Part shown: positions 1 through 7,622 of the stretch, in pieces
Position numbering within the stretch: position 1 is the stretch's first letter
How the letters are laid out: each line of letters begins with the position of its first letter
NCBI GenBank assembly: GCA_019623805.1
Contig: CP053680.1
Location: 4,070,001 to 4,134,000 of the forward strand
Direction: 5' to 3'
Origin: Gammaproteobacteria bacterium (ex Lamellibrachia satsuma)
GTDB lineage: Bacteria; Pseudomonadota; Gammaproteobacteria; Chromatiales; Chromatiaceae
Length of the DNA: 64,000 nucleotides
Notes under the pieces: model-generated
What the model saw: the letters and a program-made list of their open reading frames with translations, nothing else
Told to the model about the DNA's origin: nothing
The model's database searches: none
Made by a program: the position numbers and the translations under genes

Positions 1-341
1 ACATGGCTATCGATGATTTCGGCACAGGATACTCCTCCCTGAGCTATCTTAAACGGTTGCCTGTGGATAAACTGAAAATTGATCGCTCCTTTGTCCGTGA
101 CTTGGTCAATGATCCCAATGATGCAGCCATTACACGGGCCATTATCGCCTTGGGAAAGACACTTCAGCTCACTATCACGGCAGAGGGAATCGAGAACATG
201 GCCCAGGAAGTCTTCTTAAAGGAGCAGGGTTGCGACCAGGGTCAAGGATTTCGATATGGACGTCCACTACTTGCTGCCGATATCACGCACATGCTGGAAC
301 AGGAGTCACTCAACCTGCGCAGTAGTATGATCTGCCTTTAA
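1..341 (+). CDS. EAL-domain protein, C-terminal part (cut by window start)
   Basis: This is the last ~113 residues of an EAL domain, the phosphodiesterase that hydrolyses cyclic di-GMP. Visible signatures are DDFGTGYSSLSYL (metal-binding aspartates), KLKIDRSFV and the AEGIE loop followed by the QGFRYGRPL end of the barrel, all in the usual order and spacing. The gene starts before the window, so any GGDEF, PAS or membrane part cannot be seen. The first in-window ATG at 3 is internal to the domain and is not a start. The conserved acidic and lysine residues suggest an active enzyme, but the EAL motif itself lies outside the window. Confidence 0.9.
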   Translation, partial: MAIDDFGTGYSSLSYLKRLPVDKLKIDRSFVRDLVNDPNDAAITRAIIALGKTLQLTITAEGIENMAQEVFLKEQGCDQGQGFRYGRPLLAADITHMLEQESLNLRSSMICL

Positions 342-370
342 CGGTGCTACGAAGCGCTTGGCGGCTGTTC

Positions 371-404
371 TCAGTAATCATGGTGCGCACGGCGGACCCT
401 ACGT
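371..404. repeat. Half copy of the GTAGGGTGCGC palindromic repeat
   Basis: The stretch carries the right arm (ATGGTGCGCACGGCGGACCCTAC with one change) and part of the loop (CAGTAATC) of the repeat seen complete at 23700 and 61765. The left arm is missing. It lies in the 167-bp gap between the EAL gene and the chemotaxis receptor; nothing else is evident there. Confidence 0.7.
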
Positions 405-508
405 TCAGCTAAAGAAATTCTGACTTTAGCCGAAATGCAGTAAACAGCCTATCTTAATGAACCAAGAAAGATTGACTGAATTCAAAGAACATACCCAAAG
501 GAATTCTG

Positions 509-1813
509 GTGAATAATCTTCTCAACAATCTCACTATCAAAACCAAGATCATCGGAAACTCATTGATCCTGCTGGCCCTTCAGGTCTTTTCCCTGCTAAC
601 AGATGGGAAGAGACATGAGGCCGAAGCCTTTGCTGTAAAGATAGAGCACGAGGAGGAGCAGCTGGCTGTTGAGCTTAAATCCCTGCTGACTGAGATCGAG
701 AAGTTCACAGAAGTGGCCGGGCGTCGTGCGGCGGAGCATGAACACACCGCGATCTACCTGCTGAGTGGTATTACCCTCCTGGCGTTCCTCATTGGTGGTT
801 TCGTGAGCTGGACTCTCTCCCGTAATGTCGTGAGCCGCATGGGTAAGACAGCCCGTGGACTCGAGGTGCTTGCCTCGGGTGACCTCACTCACAAGGTAAC
901 AGTGGATGGGCGGGATGAAATCGGTAAGTTGCAACAATCGATGCAGACGATGCGCAATAACTTGCTGGAGATGATCACACAGATCAACGCCACCACAGCC
1001 CAACTCTCAACAGCGGCTGAAGAGGTGTCTGTGATAACGACACAAACCAGTGCCAATATTCAGCAACAACAGTCTGAGACGCAACAGATAGCAACGGCAA
1101 TGAACGAAATGAGCGCCACCGTGCGGGAGGTGTCAGAGAATGCCAGTAACACGGCCTCTGCGGCAACTGGTGCAAGTACCGAAACTGAGAAGGGACGAAA
1201 TATAGTGGCAGGAGGGGTGCAGGGAATCCAGCAGCTGGCTGCACAAATTGAAGGGGCAGCGGATGTCATTGCTCATGTAGAGACGGAAAGCGAAAATATC
1301 GGCACCGTGCTGGACGTGATTAAAAGTATTGCCGAACAGACCAACCTGTTGGCGTTGAATGCAGCGATCGAGGCGGCCCGTGCCGGTGAGCAGGGTCGCG
1401 GATTTGCCGTGGTTGCGGATGAGGTGCGCACCCTGGCGAGCCGGACACAAGAATCCACCGCAGAGATCAACCAGATCATCGACAAGCTCCAAGTCGGCTC
1501 CCGGAATGCGGTGCAGGTAATGACTCAGAGCCGTGAGAATGCCAGGTCTGTTGTCGATCAGGCGATGCTGGCAGGTTCTTCATTGACCGCCATCGCTGAA
1601 TCCGTATCACAGATCGATCAAATGAGCACCCAGATTGCAACAGCCGCAGAAGAACAGAGCATTGTGGCAGAAGATATGAACCGCAACGTCGTACGGATCA
1701 GTGACATGGCAACCCAAAACGCCACTGGTGCCGAGCAGACTTCCCAAGCCGGGAATGAGTTGGCGCACATGGCTGCAGAGCTGCAGGGATTGGTGGTTAA
1801 GTTCCAGGTTTAA
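509..1813 (+). CDS. Methyl-accepting chemotaxis protein with shortened periplasmic domain
   Basis: A 434-residue chemotaxis transducer. Residues ~14-31 form a first membrane segment, ~82-103 a second, followed by a HAMP domain (~104-155) and the cytoplasmic signalling coiled coil. The highly conserved hairpin tip (EQTNLLALNAAIEAARAGEQ) is at ~276-295. It should signal to CheA/CheW. The start is a GTG at 509 preceded by AAAGGA. Only ~50 residues separate the two membrane segments. The text after the first segment (DGKRHEAEAF...EHEEEQL...EIEKFTE) reads like the last helix of a longer helical-bundle sensor, so an in-frame deletion of most of the ligand-binding part is likely. Downstream is a convergent hypD, separated by a palindrome. 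Confidence 0.93.
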   Translation: MNNLLNNLTIKTKIIGNSLILLALQVFSLLTDGKRHEAEAFAVKIEHEEEQLAVELKSLLTEIEKFTEVAGRRAAEHEHTAIYLLSGITLLAFLIGGFVSWTLSRNVVSRMGKTARGLEVLASGDLTHKVTVDGRDEIGKLQQSMQTMRNNLLEMITQINATTAQLSTAAEEVSVITTQTSANIQQQQSETQQIATAMNEMSATVREVSENASNTASAATGASTETEKGRNIVAGGVQGIQQLAAQIEGAADVIAHVETESENIGTVLDVIKSIAEQTNLLALNAAIEAARAGEQGRGFAVVADEVRTLASRTQESTAEINQIIDKLQVGSRNAVQVMTQSRENARSVVDQAMLAGSSLTAIAESVSQIDQMSTQIATAAEEQSIVAEDMNRNVVRISDMATQNATGAEQTSQAGNELAHMAAELQGLVVKFQV

Positions 1814-1815
1814 AA

Positions 1816-1870
1816 TGGCATTGGTGCGTATAGCGTTAGAACATAGGGTGCGCCATGCGCACCAATGCCA
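1816..1870. repeat. Palindrome between convergent genes; likely bidirectional terminator and repeat-family member
   Basis: A perfect 13-bp inverted repeat (TGGCATTGGTGCG at 1816-1828 and its complement at 1858-1870) fills the 57-bp gap between the receptor stop and the hypD stop. The interior holds TAGGGTGCGCCATGCGCACC, the left arm of the dispersed GTAGGGTGCGC family. There is no T-run, so a terminator role is inferred from position and symmetry only. Confidence 0.6.
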
Positions 1871-2959
1871 CTACGTCCTGAGCCCACAGCTCCACCAGAT
1901 CCGGCAGGCTCCCTCATCGGAAACCATGCAGGGGCCGACCGGGTTTCTGGGGGTGCAGGCCTCGCCATAGAGTCTGCACTCATTGGGATATTTTTTGCCC
2001 AACACGACTGCGGCGCAGTCACACCCAGGTGGCATCTGTCCAGCACGGCGGCGGCTCTCTGAATCGTAATCCGGATAGCGTTTTCGGGCGTCCCATCTTT
2101 CAAAAGATCTCTTCAGTGCGTAACCCGATTTTGGAATCGTGCCGATGCCGCGCCAGTTTGCGTCGACCACATCCAGTGCGGCCTGCAGATGTTTGCGGGC
2201 GCTGGGGTTGCCGCCGGGACGGACCAGTTCCGGGTAGCAGTTGTCGAGAAACAACCGCTGCTCGATCTGTTGCCGCAGCACCGAATAGGTGGCGGCAAGC
2301 AGACTCTCGGGCGTAAAACCGGCAATCGCGCTGGGGATCTGGTGCTTATCGACCACAAACTGCCACTCTTCAGGCCCCATGACAGTAGCCACATGACCAG
2401 GGGCCACCAGGGCATTGAAGCCGGGTGTGCCGGAATCGAGCAGCATGGAGACTGCGGGCCAGGTGAGCCGCCCGGAGAGCAGAATGGAGAGGTTGTCGGG
2501 GATGCCCTCCACGAGCAGGGAGGCAACGGGTGCGGTAGTGGTCTCGAATCCGGCAGCAAAAAAGACTATCTCGCGGTCAGGATACTCCCTCGCAATTTTC
2601 AACGCTTCGATGGGTGAAGAGATGGGTCGGATGTCGGCACCGGCGGCGTGGGCCTGATCAAGAGAGCGGGGTTCCTCCTTCGGTACATTGACGGGGACCC
2701 GCAGCATATCGCCAAAGGCGACCAGGATGATCTGCTCATTGAGTGCAAGTTGTATCGCCTGATAGACATCCTCCTCCGGGCAGACGCAGACGGGACAGCC
2801 GGGGCCGGGTATCAGTTCGATCTGCTTTGGCAGGGCGCCGCGGAGTCCTGCCTGGGTGATGGAGCGTTCATGGCCGCCGCAAACATTCATGATGCGGATC
2901 CGTTCCGGGAGCTGCAGAGTCCGGATCTGCTGCAGCCAGTCTTTGGCGCTAAGTGACAT
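1871..2959 (-). CDS. hypD: Hydrogenase maturation factor HypD
   Basis: HypD (362 aa) is the [4Fe-4S] scaffold on which the Fe(CN)2CO group of [NiFe] hydrogenases is built together with HypC. Family signatures are present in order: NVCGGHE near residue 26, the PGPGCPVCVCP cysteine motif near 53-63, GFETTTAP near 138, and the C-terminal cysteine cluster GCDCAAVVLGKKYPNEC. Length is typical. It is the last gene of the minus-strand hypC-hypA-hypB-hypD run, 11 bp after hypB. The partner genes hypE and hypF, needed for cyanide synthesis, are not in the window and must lie elsewhere. Confidence 0.97.
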   Translation of the reverse strand: MSLSAKDWLQQIRTLQLPERIRIMNVCGGHERSITQAGLRGALPKQIELIPGPGCPVCVCPEEDVYQAIQLALNEQIILVAFGDMLRVPVNVPKEEPRSLDQAHAAGADIRPISSPIEALKIAREYPDREIVFFAAGFETTTAPVASLLVEGIPDNLSILLSGRLTWPAVSMLLDSGTPGFNALVAPGHVATVMGPEEWQFVVDKHQIPSAIAGFTPESLLAATYSVLRQQIEQRLFLDNCYPELVRPGGNPSARKHLQAALDVVDANWRGIGTIPKSGYALKRSFERWDARKRYPDYDSESRRRAGQMPPGCDCAAVVLGKKYPNECRLYGEACTPRNPVGPCMVSDEGACRIWWSCGLRT

Positions 2960-2970
2960 GGATATTACAG

Positions 2971-3789
2971 CTAACCGTGTGCGTGAAGCTTTTCACCTTC
3001 CGGCTGAATTTTGGGTTTAGTAGTCTCACCGGCTGCCCTGCGTGCGTCCTGAATGGTGAATGCCTTGCGCAGCCAGGTCAGCCAGTTGTCCAGCGTACTG
3101 CTGTTGCGGGCAGATAGGTTCAAAACCGGGGCTTCACTGGCCAGATGACGGATTGCCTGTTCCGCCCGTTCCGGCTTGAAATCATCCAGATAAGGAAGCA
3201 GGTCGGATTTGCTGATAAGTATCGCGTCGGCGGCCCGAAAGATGACGGGATATTTAGCGGGTTTGTCATCCCCCTCGGTGACCGACAGCAGAGTGACATT
3301 GAGGTGTTGCCCAAGATCGAAGCTGGCGGGGCAGACCAGATTGCCGACATTTTCCACGAAGACGATATCCAGATCGTCAAGATTTAATTGGTGGAGCGCG
3401 GAGTGCACCATATGTGCATCCAGGTGACAGGCGGTGCCGGTGGTGATCTGCACAGCACTGATGCCCTTGCTGCGTATGCGTTCAGCGTCGTTTTCAGTCT
3501 CCAGGTCGCCAACGATGACGGCGATTCGGAACTCCTGATTGAGTGCATCGATAGTGGCTTCGAGCAGGCTGGTCTTGCCGCTGCCGGGAGACGACATCAG
3601 ATTGACGGCAAGTACACCATGATTGCCGAAGTGTTGCCGATTGTGGCCGGCCTGATGGTCGTTTTCACTGAGCAGGTTCTCAAGCACTTCCACGGCAACC
3701 TTGCCGTCGTGGGTATGCTCATGTTTGCCGCCGGCTTCGATGAGATGGCGATTACCCTGGGTGACGTTACAGCCGCAAGTGTCACACAT
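2971..3789 (-). CDS. hypB: Hydrogenase nickel-incorporation GTPase HypB
   Basis: HypB (272 aa) is the GTPase that delivers nickel to the hydrogenase large subunit together with HypA. It begins with the high-affinity metal motif MCDTCGC, followed by a modest histidine-rich stretch (HEHTHDGK, HNRQHFGNHG). The P-loop SSPGSGKTSLLE is at ~66-77, the switch region DLETENDAERI follows, the metal site GTACHLDA is at ~118-125, and ISKSDLLPYL gives the G4 motif. Length is normal for proteobacteria. The gene lies between hypA (110 bp upstream) and hypD. Confidence 0.97.
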   Translation of the reverse strand: MCDTCGCNVTQGNRHLIEAGGKHEHTHDGKVAVEVLENLLSENDHQAGHNRQHFGNHGVLAVNLMSSPGSGKTSLLEATIDALNQEFRIAVIVGDLETENDAERIRSKGISAVQITTGTACHLDAHMVHSALHQLNLDDLDIVFVENVGNLVCPASFDLGQHLNVTLLSVTEGDDKPAKYPVIFRAADAILISKSDLLPYLDDFKPERAEQAIRHLASEAPVLNLSARNSSTLDNWLTWLRKAFTIQDARRAAGETTKPKIQPEGEKLHAHG

Positions 3790-3825
3790 CTTTCTGTTCT
3801 CCAGTGAAATACTTAAACTTGTATC

Positions 3826-3848
3826 AGGAGCGGCATGTGGCAGCTCCT
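3826..3848. repeat. REP-like hairpin between hypB and hypA
   Basis: The imperfect palindrome AGGAGCGGC-atgtg-GCAGCTCCT resembles the GTAGGAGCGGC type of REP sequence common in gammaproteobacteria. It sits within the hyp operon and could stabilise or attenuate the transcript; that role is inference. Confidence 0.5.
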
Positions 3849-3899
3849 ACCATTTAATCCTTTGCGATGCCTGCGACCTCTGTGTTGAATGATAGCGGT

Positions 3900-4262
3900 C
3901 TATTCAACTGCTTGCTCTGCCCGGTTCAACTCAACGCTGGCGAGTAACAATTCATCGCCACTGAGCAGCTGGGTGCGGTAGTCGCCACACTTGCCGCAAA
4001 TCATCCGGGTGATTCCTGCATCTGTTTCGGCACCGCACTGGCTACATCTCACTCGGATGCCTGTGGCTTCCGTAATCAGTTCCGCCTGGTTTGCGATAGT
4101 TCCGGACCGTGCAATAGTGAAGGCCTGTTCCAGCAGTTCCGGCACGACGCCGGAGAGGGGGCCGATGCGAACGATAATCCGGGTTACTTCCGAAGCCTGT
4201 TCCCGGGCTGCAATACCTGCGACCTGTTCAAGCATCGCCTGGCAGACCGCAAGCTCATGCAT
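3900..4262 (-). CDS. hypA: Hydrogenase nickel metallochaperone HypA
   Basis: HypA (120 aa) passes nickel to the hydrogenase large subunit with HypB. It starts MHELAVCQ, giving the conserved nickel-binding His2-Glu3, and carries a zinc finger of two CXXC pairs (CSQC near 73 and CGKC near 89). Length is typical. Upstream, on the hypC side, lies a 227-bp structured repeat element rather than the usual tight hypC-hypA junction. The shared strand and short distance still suggest one transcript. Confidence 0.96.
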   Translation of the reverse strand: MHELAVCQAMLEQVAGIAAREQASEVTRIIVRIGPLSGVVPELLEQAFTIARSGTIANQAELITEATGIRVRCSQCGAETDAGITRMICGKCGDYRTQLLSGDELLLASVELNRAEQAVE

Positions 4263-4265
4263 TTA

Positions 4266-4492
4266 GGGAGCCTCTGAACGAATCATGATCAAGTGCCTTG
4301 ACACCAGAATCCGCCACTTTTTGTTAAGCCCGTCCCTGGGCTTAACCCCTTCGGGGCTTCCGCGAAAAAACGATCCTGTCGTTTTTTTCGTTGCAAACCT
4401 TCGCAATAGCTGGCTGTTACGTGCGATTTGCGCCTCAAGTTGGCGTATTCTGATCGCCAATTCATCTTGCTCAGATTCATTCAGAGGCTCCC
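4266..4492. mobile_element. MITE-like element with 19-bp terminal inverted repeats between hypC and hypA
   Basis: GGGAGCCTCTGAACGAATC at 4266-4284 is repeated inverted at 4474-4492 with one mismatch. The interior is strongly structured: GTTAAGCCC/GGGCTTAAC around 4325-4350, CCCCTTCGGGG, and a CGAAAAAACGA/TCGTTTTTTTCG hairpin near 4362-4390. A minus-strand peptide inside (RIRQLEAQIARNS) faintly resembles the N-terminus of IS66-type transposases, but no intact gene exists. No target duplication is visible. The right arm supplies the last three codons and the stop of hypC. Small non-autonomous transposon is the best guess; a structured intergenic RNA is the alternative. Confidence 0.5.
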
Positions 4493-4726
4493 AGGCCGTT
4501 CGTCCAGTGTCTTCAGCATCTCATCATAGACCTCCCAGGCGGAGCGGGCCTCCTGAGGGGTAACCTTCTGGATCGCATAGCCGACATGCACCACCACGAA
4601 ATCGCCAGGTTCCAGCGTCTCATGCTGTAGCATGAAAAGGCTGACGTCACGTTCGACACCTTTCGCCTCACAGCGGGCAGTATATTCAACGATCGTCTTG
4701 ATCTGCATTGGAATGCCGAGACACAT
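4481..4726 (-). CDS. hypC: Hydrogenase maturation chaperone HypC
   Basis: HypC (81 aa) is the small chaperone that shuttles the Fe(CN)2CO group from HypD to the hydrogenase large-subunit precursor. It begins MCLGIPMQI, with the essential Cys2, and has the GDFVVVHVGYAIQKV beta-barrel core typical of the HypC/HupF family. The last residues (GSL) and the stop codon are encoded inside the terminal repeat of the adjacent 227-bp element, so the tail may not be ancestral. It is the first gene of the minus-strand hyp run and is divergent from hynD. Confidence 0.95.
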   Translation of the reverse strand: MCLGIPMQIKTIVEYTARCEAKGVERDVSLFMLQHETLEPGDFVVVHVGYAIQKVTPQEARSAWEVYDEMLKTLDERPGSL

Positions 4727-4743
4727 GGCCAGTGAGCTGCCTC

Positions 4744-4772
4744 TTGACTATCATGGACGGGAAATCTCTATC
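4744..4772 (+). promoter_or_regulatory. Possible sigma-70 promoter for hynD
   Basis: TTGACT at 4744 and TCTATC at 4767 are 17 bp apart, just upstream of hynD in the divergent gap with hypC. The -35 is good and the -10 is weak. No clear FNR or sigma-54 site was seen. Confidence 0.25.
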
Positions 4773-4791
4773 GACTATTCTCCCAAGGAGC

Positions 4792-5268
4792 ATGAATTTG
4801 TCAATTGAATCCGTCCTTATTCTGGGTATAGGCAATACGCTGTTGACCGATGAAGGTATCGGTGTGCACGTAGTGAAACGCATGCAGGCATTGCATAGCG
4901 AGTTGAAGGGTGTCGAATATTTGGACGGCGGAACCTTGAGTTTCACCCTGGCGGAACCGATTAGCAGAGCGGATGGGTTGATCGTGGTGGATGCGGCCAG
5001 GATGGAGAGTTCTCCAGGCACAGTCAGGGTATTTCGCAATGAAGAGATGGATTCTTATCTCAGTGGCAACCGGCAGAGTGTGCACGAGGTTGGATTGACG
5101 GATCTGTTGGATATCTCGCGTCTGACGGAACAGTTGCCAGTACAGAGAGTGCTTGTGGGCATTGAGCCAGAGTCGCTGGAGTGGGGGGAATCACCCAGCA
5201 AAACAGTTTTCCCTGCCATCGATAGGGCAATTGATGAAATTCTGTCTATACTTCGTGAATGGCGTTAG
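4792..5268 (+). CDS. hynD: [NiFe] hydrogenase maturation protease (HyaD/HybD, M52 family)
   Basis: This endopeptidase (158 aa) removes the C-terminal tail of the hydrogenase large subunit after nickel insertion; its likely substrate HynL is encoded 3.7 kb downstream. Family motifs are LILGIGNTLLTDEGIGVHVV (nickel-sensing Glu) near residue 8, LIVVDAA and SVHEVGLTDLL (second Asp and His). Start choice is uncertain. A frame extending to 4708 would overlap hypC and is unlikely. The ATG at 4792 is only 1 nt from the AAGGAG at 4785-4790, whereas a TTG at 4798 has ideal 7-nt spacing and may be the real start. Confidence 0.92.
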   Translation: MNLSIESVLILGIGNTLLTDEGIGVHVVKRMQALHSELKGVEYLDGGTLSFTLAEPISRADGLIVVDAARMESSPGTVRVFRNEEMDSYLSGNRQSVHEVGLTDLLDISRLTEQLPVQRVLVGIEPESLEWGESPSKTVFPAIDRAIDEILSILREWR

Positions 5269-5343
5269 TAATAGCAAGGAACACTGCACCAATATTATTC
5301 AATAAAATCACCGAATTTCGACCTCTAAGTGATCTGGGTCAGT

Positions 5344-5358
5344 ACCGATTCTATCGGT
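5344..5358. promoter_or_regulatory. 15-bp dyad (ACCGAT-TCT-ATCGGT) upstream of hupH
   Basis: Perfect 6-bp arms around a 3-bp spacer lie 33 bp before hupH, in the 122-bp gap after hynD. The size suits an operator for a dimeric regulator. No regulator is identified. Confidence 0.3.
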
Positions 5359-5390
5359 TGGAGATAATCTACTAATAGATGAAATGAGCG

Positions 5391-5867
5391 GTGTTTTATA
5401 TGCAAAGATTGCAGGACATCGATATACGTGTAGAAGGGCCAGCTGATCGGCTTGCTCAACATGGCAATGCTGTTCCTGTCCTGCATGAAATACTTCATGC
5501 CCTGCGCCGTCTTGGCGAAACTGAAGAATCCACAACCATCGATCTGAGATCGATCCCCTTTGGCCCCGGTGATGAAGAGCTGTTGCTCGACGTACTGGGC
5601 CGTGGGGAGGTGGCGGTCAAGCTGGAAACGCTGGGCGCCAGCGAAATATACGAAACCGCATATGCCGGTGTCTGGATCGTCGACCACAGAAATACCGAAG
5701 GCGAGCGCATTGCCTTGCAAATCGAGATCACCCGGGTGCCTGAGATCCTTCTTACTCAGGTTGCAGATCTCACAGACTCTATTTCACGGCTCGAAAATCG
5801 TTTGCGTACTCCAGATGGGGTCGCGTCGCTGAGCAATCCTATGAACGGGAGAAGACGTGATGGCTGA
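5391..5867 (+). CDS. hupH: HupH/HyaF-type hydrogenase expression protein, short form
   Basis: A 158-residue protein matching the HupH C-terminal domain type (LGRGEVAVKLE followed by YETAYAGVWIVDHRN). HyaF/HupH proteins help mature the small subunit and its iron-sulfur clusters; the exact activity is unsettled. Classical HyaF is ~285 aa with two such domains, so this is a one-domain version. The start may be GTG 5391 or ATG 5400; neither has a strong Shine-Dalgarno. The stop overlaps the start of hynS by 8 nt, pointing to translational coupling with the hydrogenase structural genes. Confidence 0.8.
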   Translation: MFYMQRLQDIDIRVEGPADRLAQHGNAVPVLHEILHALRRLGETEESTTIDLRSIPFGPGDEELLLDVLGRGEVAVKLETLGASEIYETAYAGVWIVDHRNTEGERIALQIEITRVPEILLTQVADLTDSISRLENRLRTPDGVASLSNPMNGRRRDG

Positions 5868-6963
5868 CTCAAAAACAGAAACCAAAACTCTCGGCGAAAG
5901 CCTGCGGCAGCAGGGTGTGTCTCGACGGGGGTTTCTGAAATTCTGTACCGCGACTGCCTCGATGATGGCACTGCCTCCTGCCATGGTGCCGGCTATTGCG
6001 GAGGCGCTGGAAAAGGCCAGGCGTCCCTCTGTAATCTGGCTCTCCTTTCAGGAGTGTACAGGCTGTACCGAATCCCTCACCCGAGCCCATGCACCCACCA
6101 TAGAAAATCTCATCTTCAACCACATCTCCCTCGATTATCACCACACTCTGCAGGCGGCTGCCGGAGAGGGGGCAGAGGCTGCGCGTGAAGCGGCAATGCA
6201 TGAAAATCATGGCAAATATATAGTAGTGGTCGACGGGTCGATTCCGCTAAAAGACCCTGGTTTTTCAACGATTGCCGGTATCAGCAACCTCGATATGCTG
6301 AAGGAGACTGTGGCGGGTGCCGCAGCAGTCATAGCAGTGGGTAGTTGTGCGGCCTTTGGTGGTCTGCCCCATGCCAGCCCCAATCCTACCGGAGCAGTGT
6401 CGGTCTCGGAGATCATCAAAGACAAACCGGTGGTCAATGTCTCCGGCTGTCCGCCAATTCCAACGGTGATCACTGGCGTGTTGGCCCACTTCCTGACTTT
6501 TGGCGGTCTGCCTGAGCTGGATGATCTGGGTCGGCCGAAGGTATTCTATGGCCAAAGCATTCATGATCGCTGCTATCGCCGTCCGTTTTACGATAAGGGC
6601 CTGTTTGCAGAGACCTTTGATGACGAAGGCGCACGCAAGGGGTGGTGCCTCTACCGAATGGGATGCAAGGGCCCGATGACCTACAACGCCTGTGCCACCA
6701 CCAAGTGGAATCAGGGTACGAGTTGGCCGGTCGAGTCAGGCCATGGCTGCCTGGGCTGTTCCGAACCCGATTTCTGGGATGGTGGCGGTTTCTATAACGC
6801 CATCTCTATTCCCGACGGAGATATTGCCCGCAACATTGGGCTTGGTGCGGTGGCCGGTGTGGCCGTCGGTGCGGCAGCCGGTATGCTTAATCGCAATGCC
6901 AAGGCGGATGCAGTATCCAGGCATGAAACCGTCACTGTGGATGATCTGGAAAAAACATCATGA
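5860..6963 (+). CDS. hynS: [NiFe] hydrogenase small subunit (group 1e, Isp type)
   Basis: The electron-transfer subunit (367 aa) carries three iron-sulfur clusters and faces the periplasm. An N-terminal Tat signal with SRRGFLKF at 21-28 is followed by the hydrophobic signal core. Cluster ligands are visible in QECTGCTESL, VGSCAAFGG, VNVSGCPPIPT, DRCYRRPFYD, CLYRMGCKGP and GHGCLGCSEPDFWD. A glycine/alanine-rich C-terminal membrane anchor (IGLGAVAGVAVGAAAG) is present. GGGAG with 8-nt spacing favours ATG 5860 over the GTG at 5857. The order hynS-isp1-isp2-hynL matches the Isp-type hydrogenase of purple sulfur bacteria such as Thiocapsa. Confidence 0.96.
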   Translation: MADSKTETKTLGESLRQQGVSRRGFLKFCTATASMMALPPAMVPAIAEALEKARRPSVIWLSFQECTGCTESLTRAHAPTIENLIFNHISLDYHHTLQAAAGEGAEAAREAAMHENHGKYIVVVDGSIPLKDPGFSTIAGISNLDMLKETVAGAAAVIAVGSCAAFGGLPHASPNPTGAVSVSEIIKDKPVVNVSGCPPIPTVITGVLAHFLTFGGLPELDDLGRPKVFYGQSIHDRCYRRPFYDKGLFAETFDDEGARKGWCLYRMGCKGPMTYNACATTKWNQGTSWPVESGHGCLGCSEPDFWDGGGFYNAISIPDGDIARNIGLGAVAGVAVGAAAGMLNRNAKADAVSRHETVTVDDLEKTS

Positions 6964-7622
6964 GCAGCCCGATCGACTTTCTGTTGTGGGTGAAGGGACC
7001 TGCCTTTGATATCGCCCTGGCGGTGTTCGTCATAGGTATTGTCGTCCGTCTGCTGGAGATAGTGTTGCTTGGGCGGAAGCAGGATCTTGCGGAGCCAAAG
7101 GGTGAGGAGTTTGGCCCCGGCTTGCGCACTATCGTGACCCGGACACTGCCGGAAACGGGCAGCTTCAAACAGTCCCCATTTACAGTTATCGGTGGTTACA
7201 TCTGGCATATCGGGTTTCTGATCTGCCTGCTGTTTTTCGTTCCACATATCGAGTTGCTGCACAGCGTTCTGGGCATCAAGTGGCCGGGACTCTCCAACCA
7301 TATCGTGGATGCCGTGGCGGTAGTGACCATGGCGACGCTGGTTGCGATGCTGATTGATCGCATCACTCATCCGGTGAAGCGATTTCTAAGTGGACCGGAA
7401 GATTATCTGGTGTGGTTGGCCGCATTTCTTCCGATAGTGACGGGCTATCTGGCCTATCACCGCGTGCTGGTCCCCTATCCACTTGTGCTTGGGATACACA
7501 TCCTGAGCATTGAGTTTTTGATGGTTATATTCCCCTTTACCAAACTGATGCACACCTTCACATTTCCTTTGGCCCGTTGGTATAACGGTGCAATGGCCGG
7601 ACGCCGGGGGGTGCAGTCATGA
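6960..7622 (+). CDS. isp1: Isp1, membrane cytochrome b subunit of the Isp-type hydrogenase
   Basis: A 220-residue membrane protein of the NarI/HdrE type with about five hydrophobic helices (e.g. ~9-28, ~75-95, ~110-130, ~143-185). Histidines within helices (WHIGFLICLL, FVPHIELLH, LGIHILSIEF, TKLMHTFTFP) are candidate haem b ligands. In Isp-type hydrogenases it takes electrons from the small subunit across the membrane to Isp2 or quinone. It overlaps hynS and isp2 by ATGA at both ends, so the four structural genes form a coupled operon. Confidence 0.93.
   Translation: MSSPIDFLLWVKGPAFDIALAVFVIGIVVRLLEIVLLGRKQDLAEPKGEEFGPGLRTIVTRTLPETGSFKQSPFTVIGGYIWHIGFLICLLFFVPHIELLHSVLGIKWPGLSNHIVDAVAVVTMATLVAMLIDRITHPVKRFLSGPEDYLVWLAAFLPIVTGYLAYHRVLVPYPLVLGIHILSIEFLMVIFPFTKLMHTFTFPLARWYNGAMAGRRGVQS

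Noticed and set aside
1810..2103. Short frames on both strands within and beside hypD
   Set aside because: All lie inside the hypD coding sequence or the adjacent palindrome and have no recognisable domains.
4289..4480. Small frames inside the 227-bp element
   Set aside because: Two overlapping minus-strand frames exist, but the sequence is dominated by hairpins and no complete protein domain is present; an IS66-like resemblance is too weak to call a gene.
4708..4791. N-terminal extension of hynD
   Set aside because: It would overlap the start of hypC on the other strand, adds 28 non-conserved residues, and the ribosome site lies after it.
5269..5390. FNR, sigma-54 or other recognised regulator sites before the hydrogenase operon
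   Set aside because: No TTGAT-N4-ATCAA or GG-N10-GC pattern at a sensible place was found; only the ACCGAT dyad is reported.
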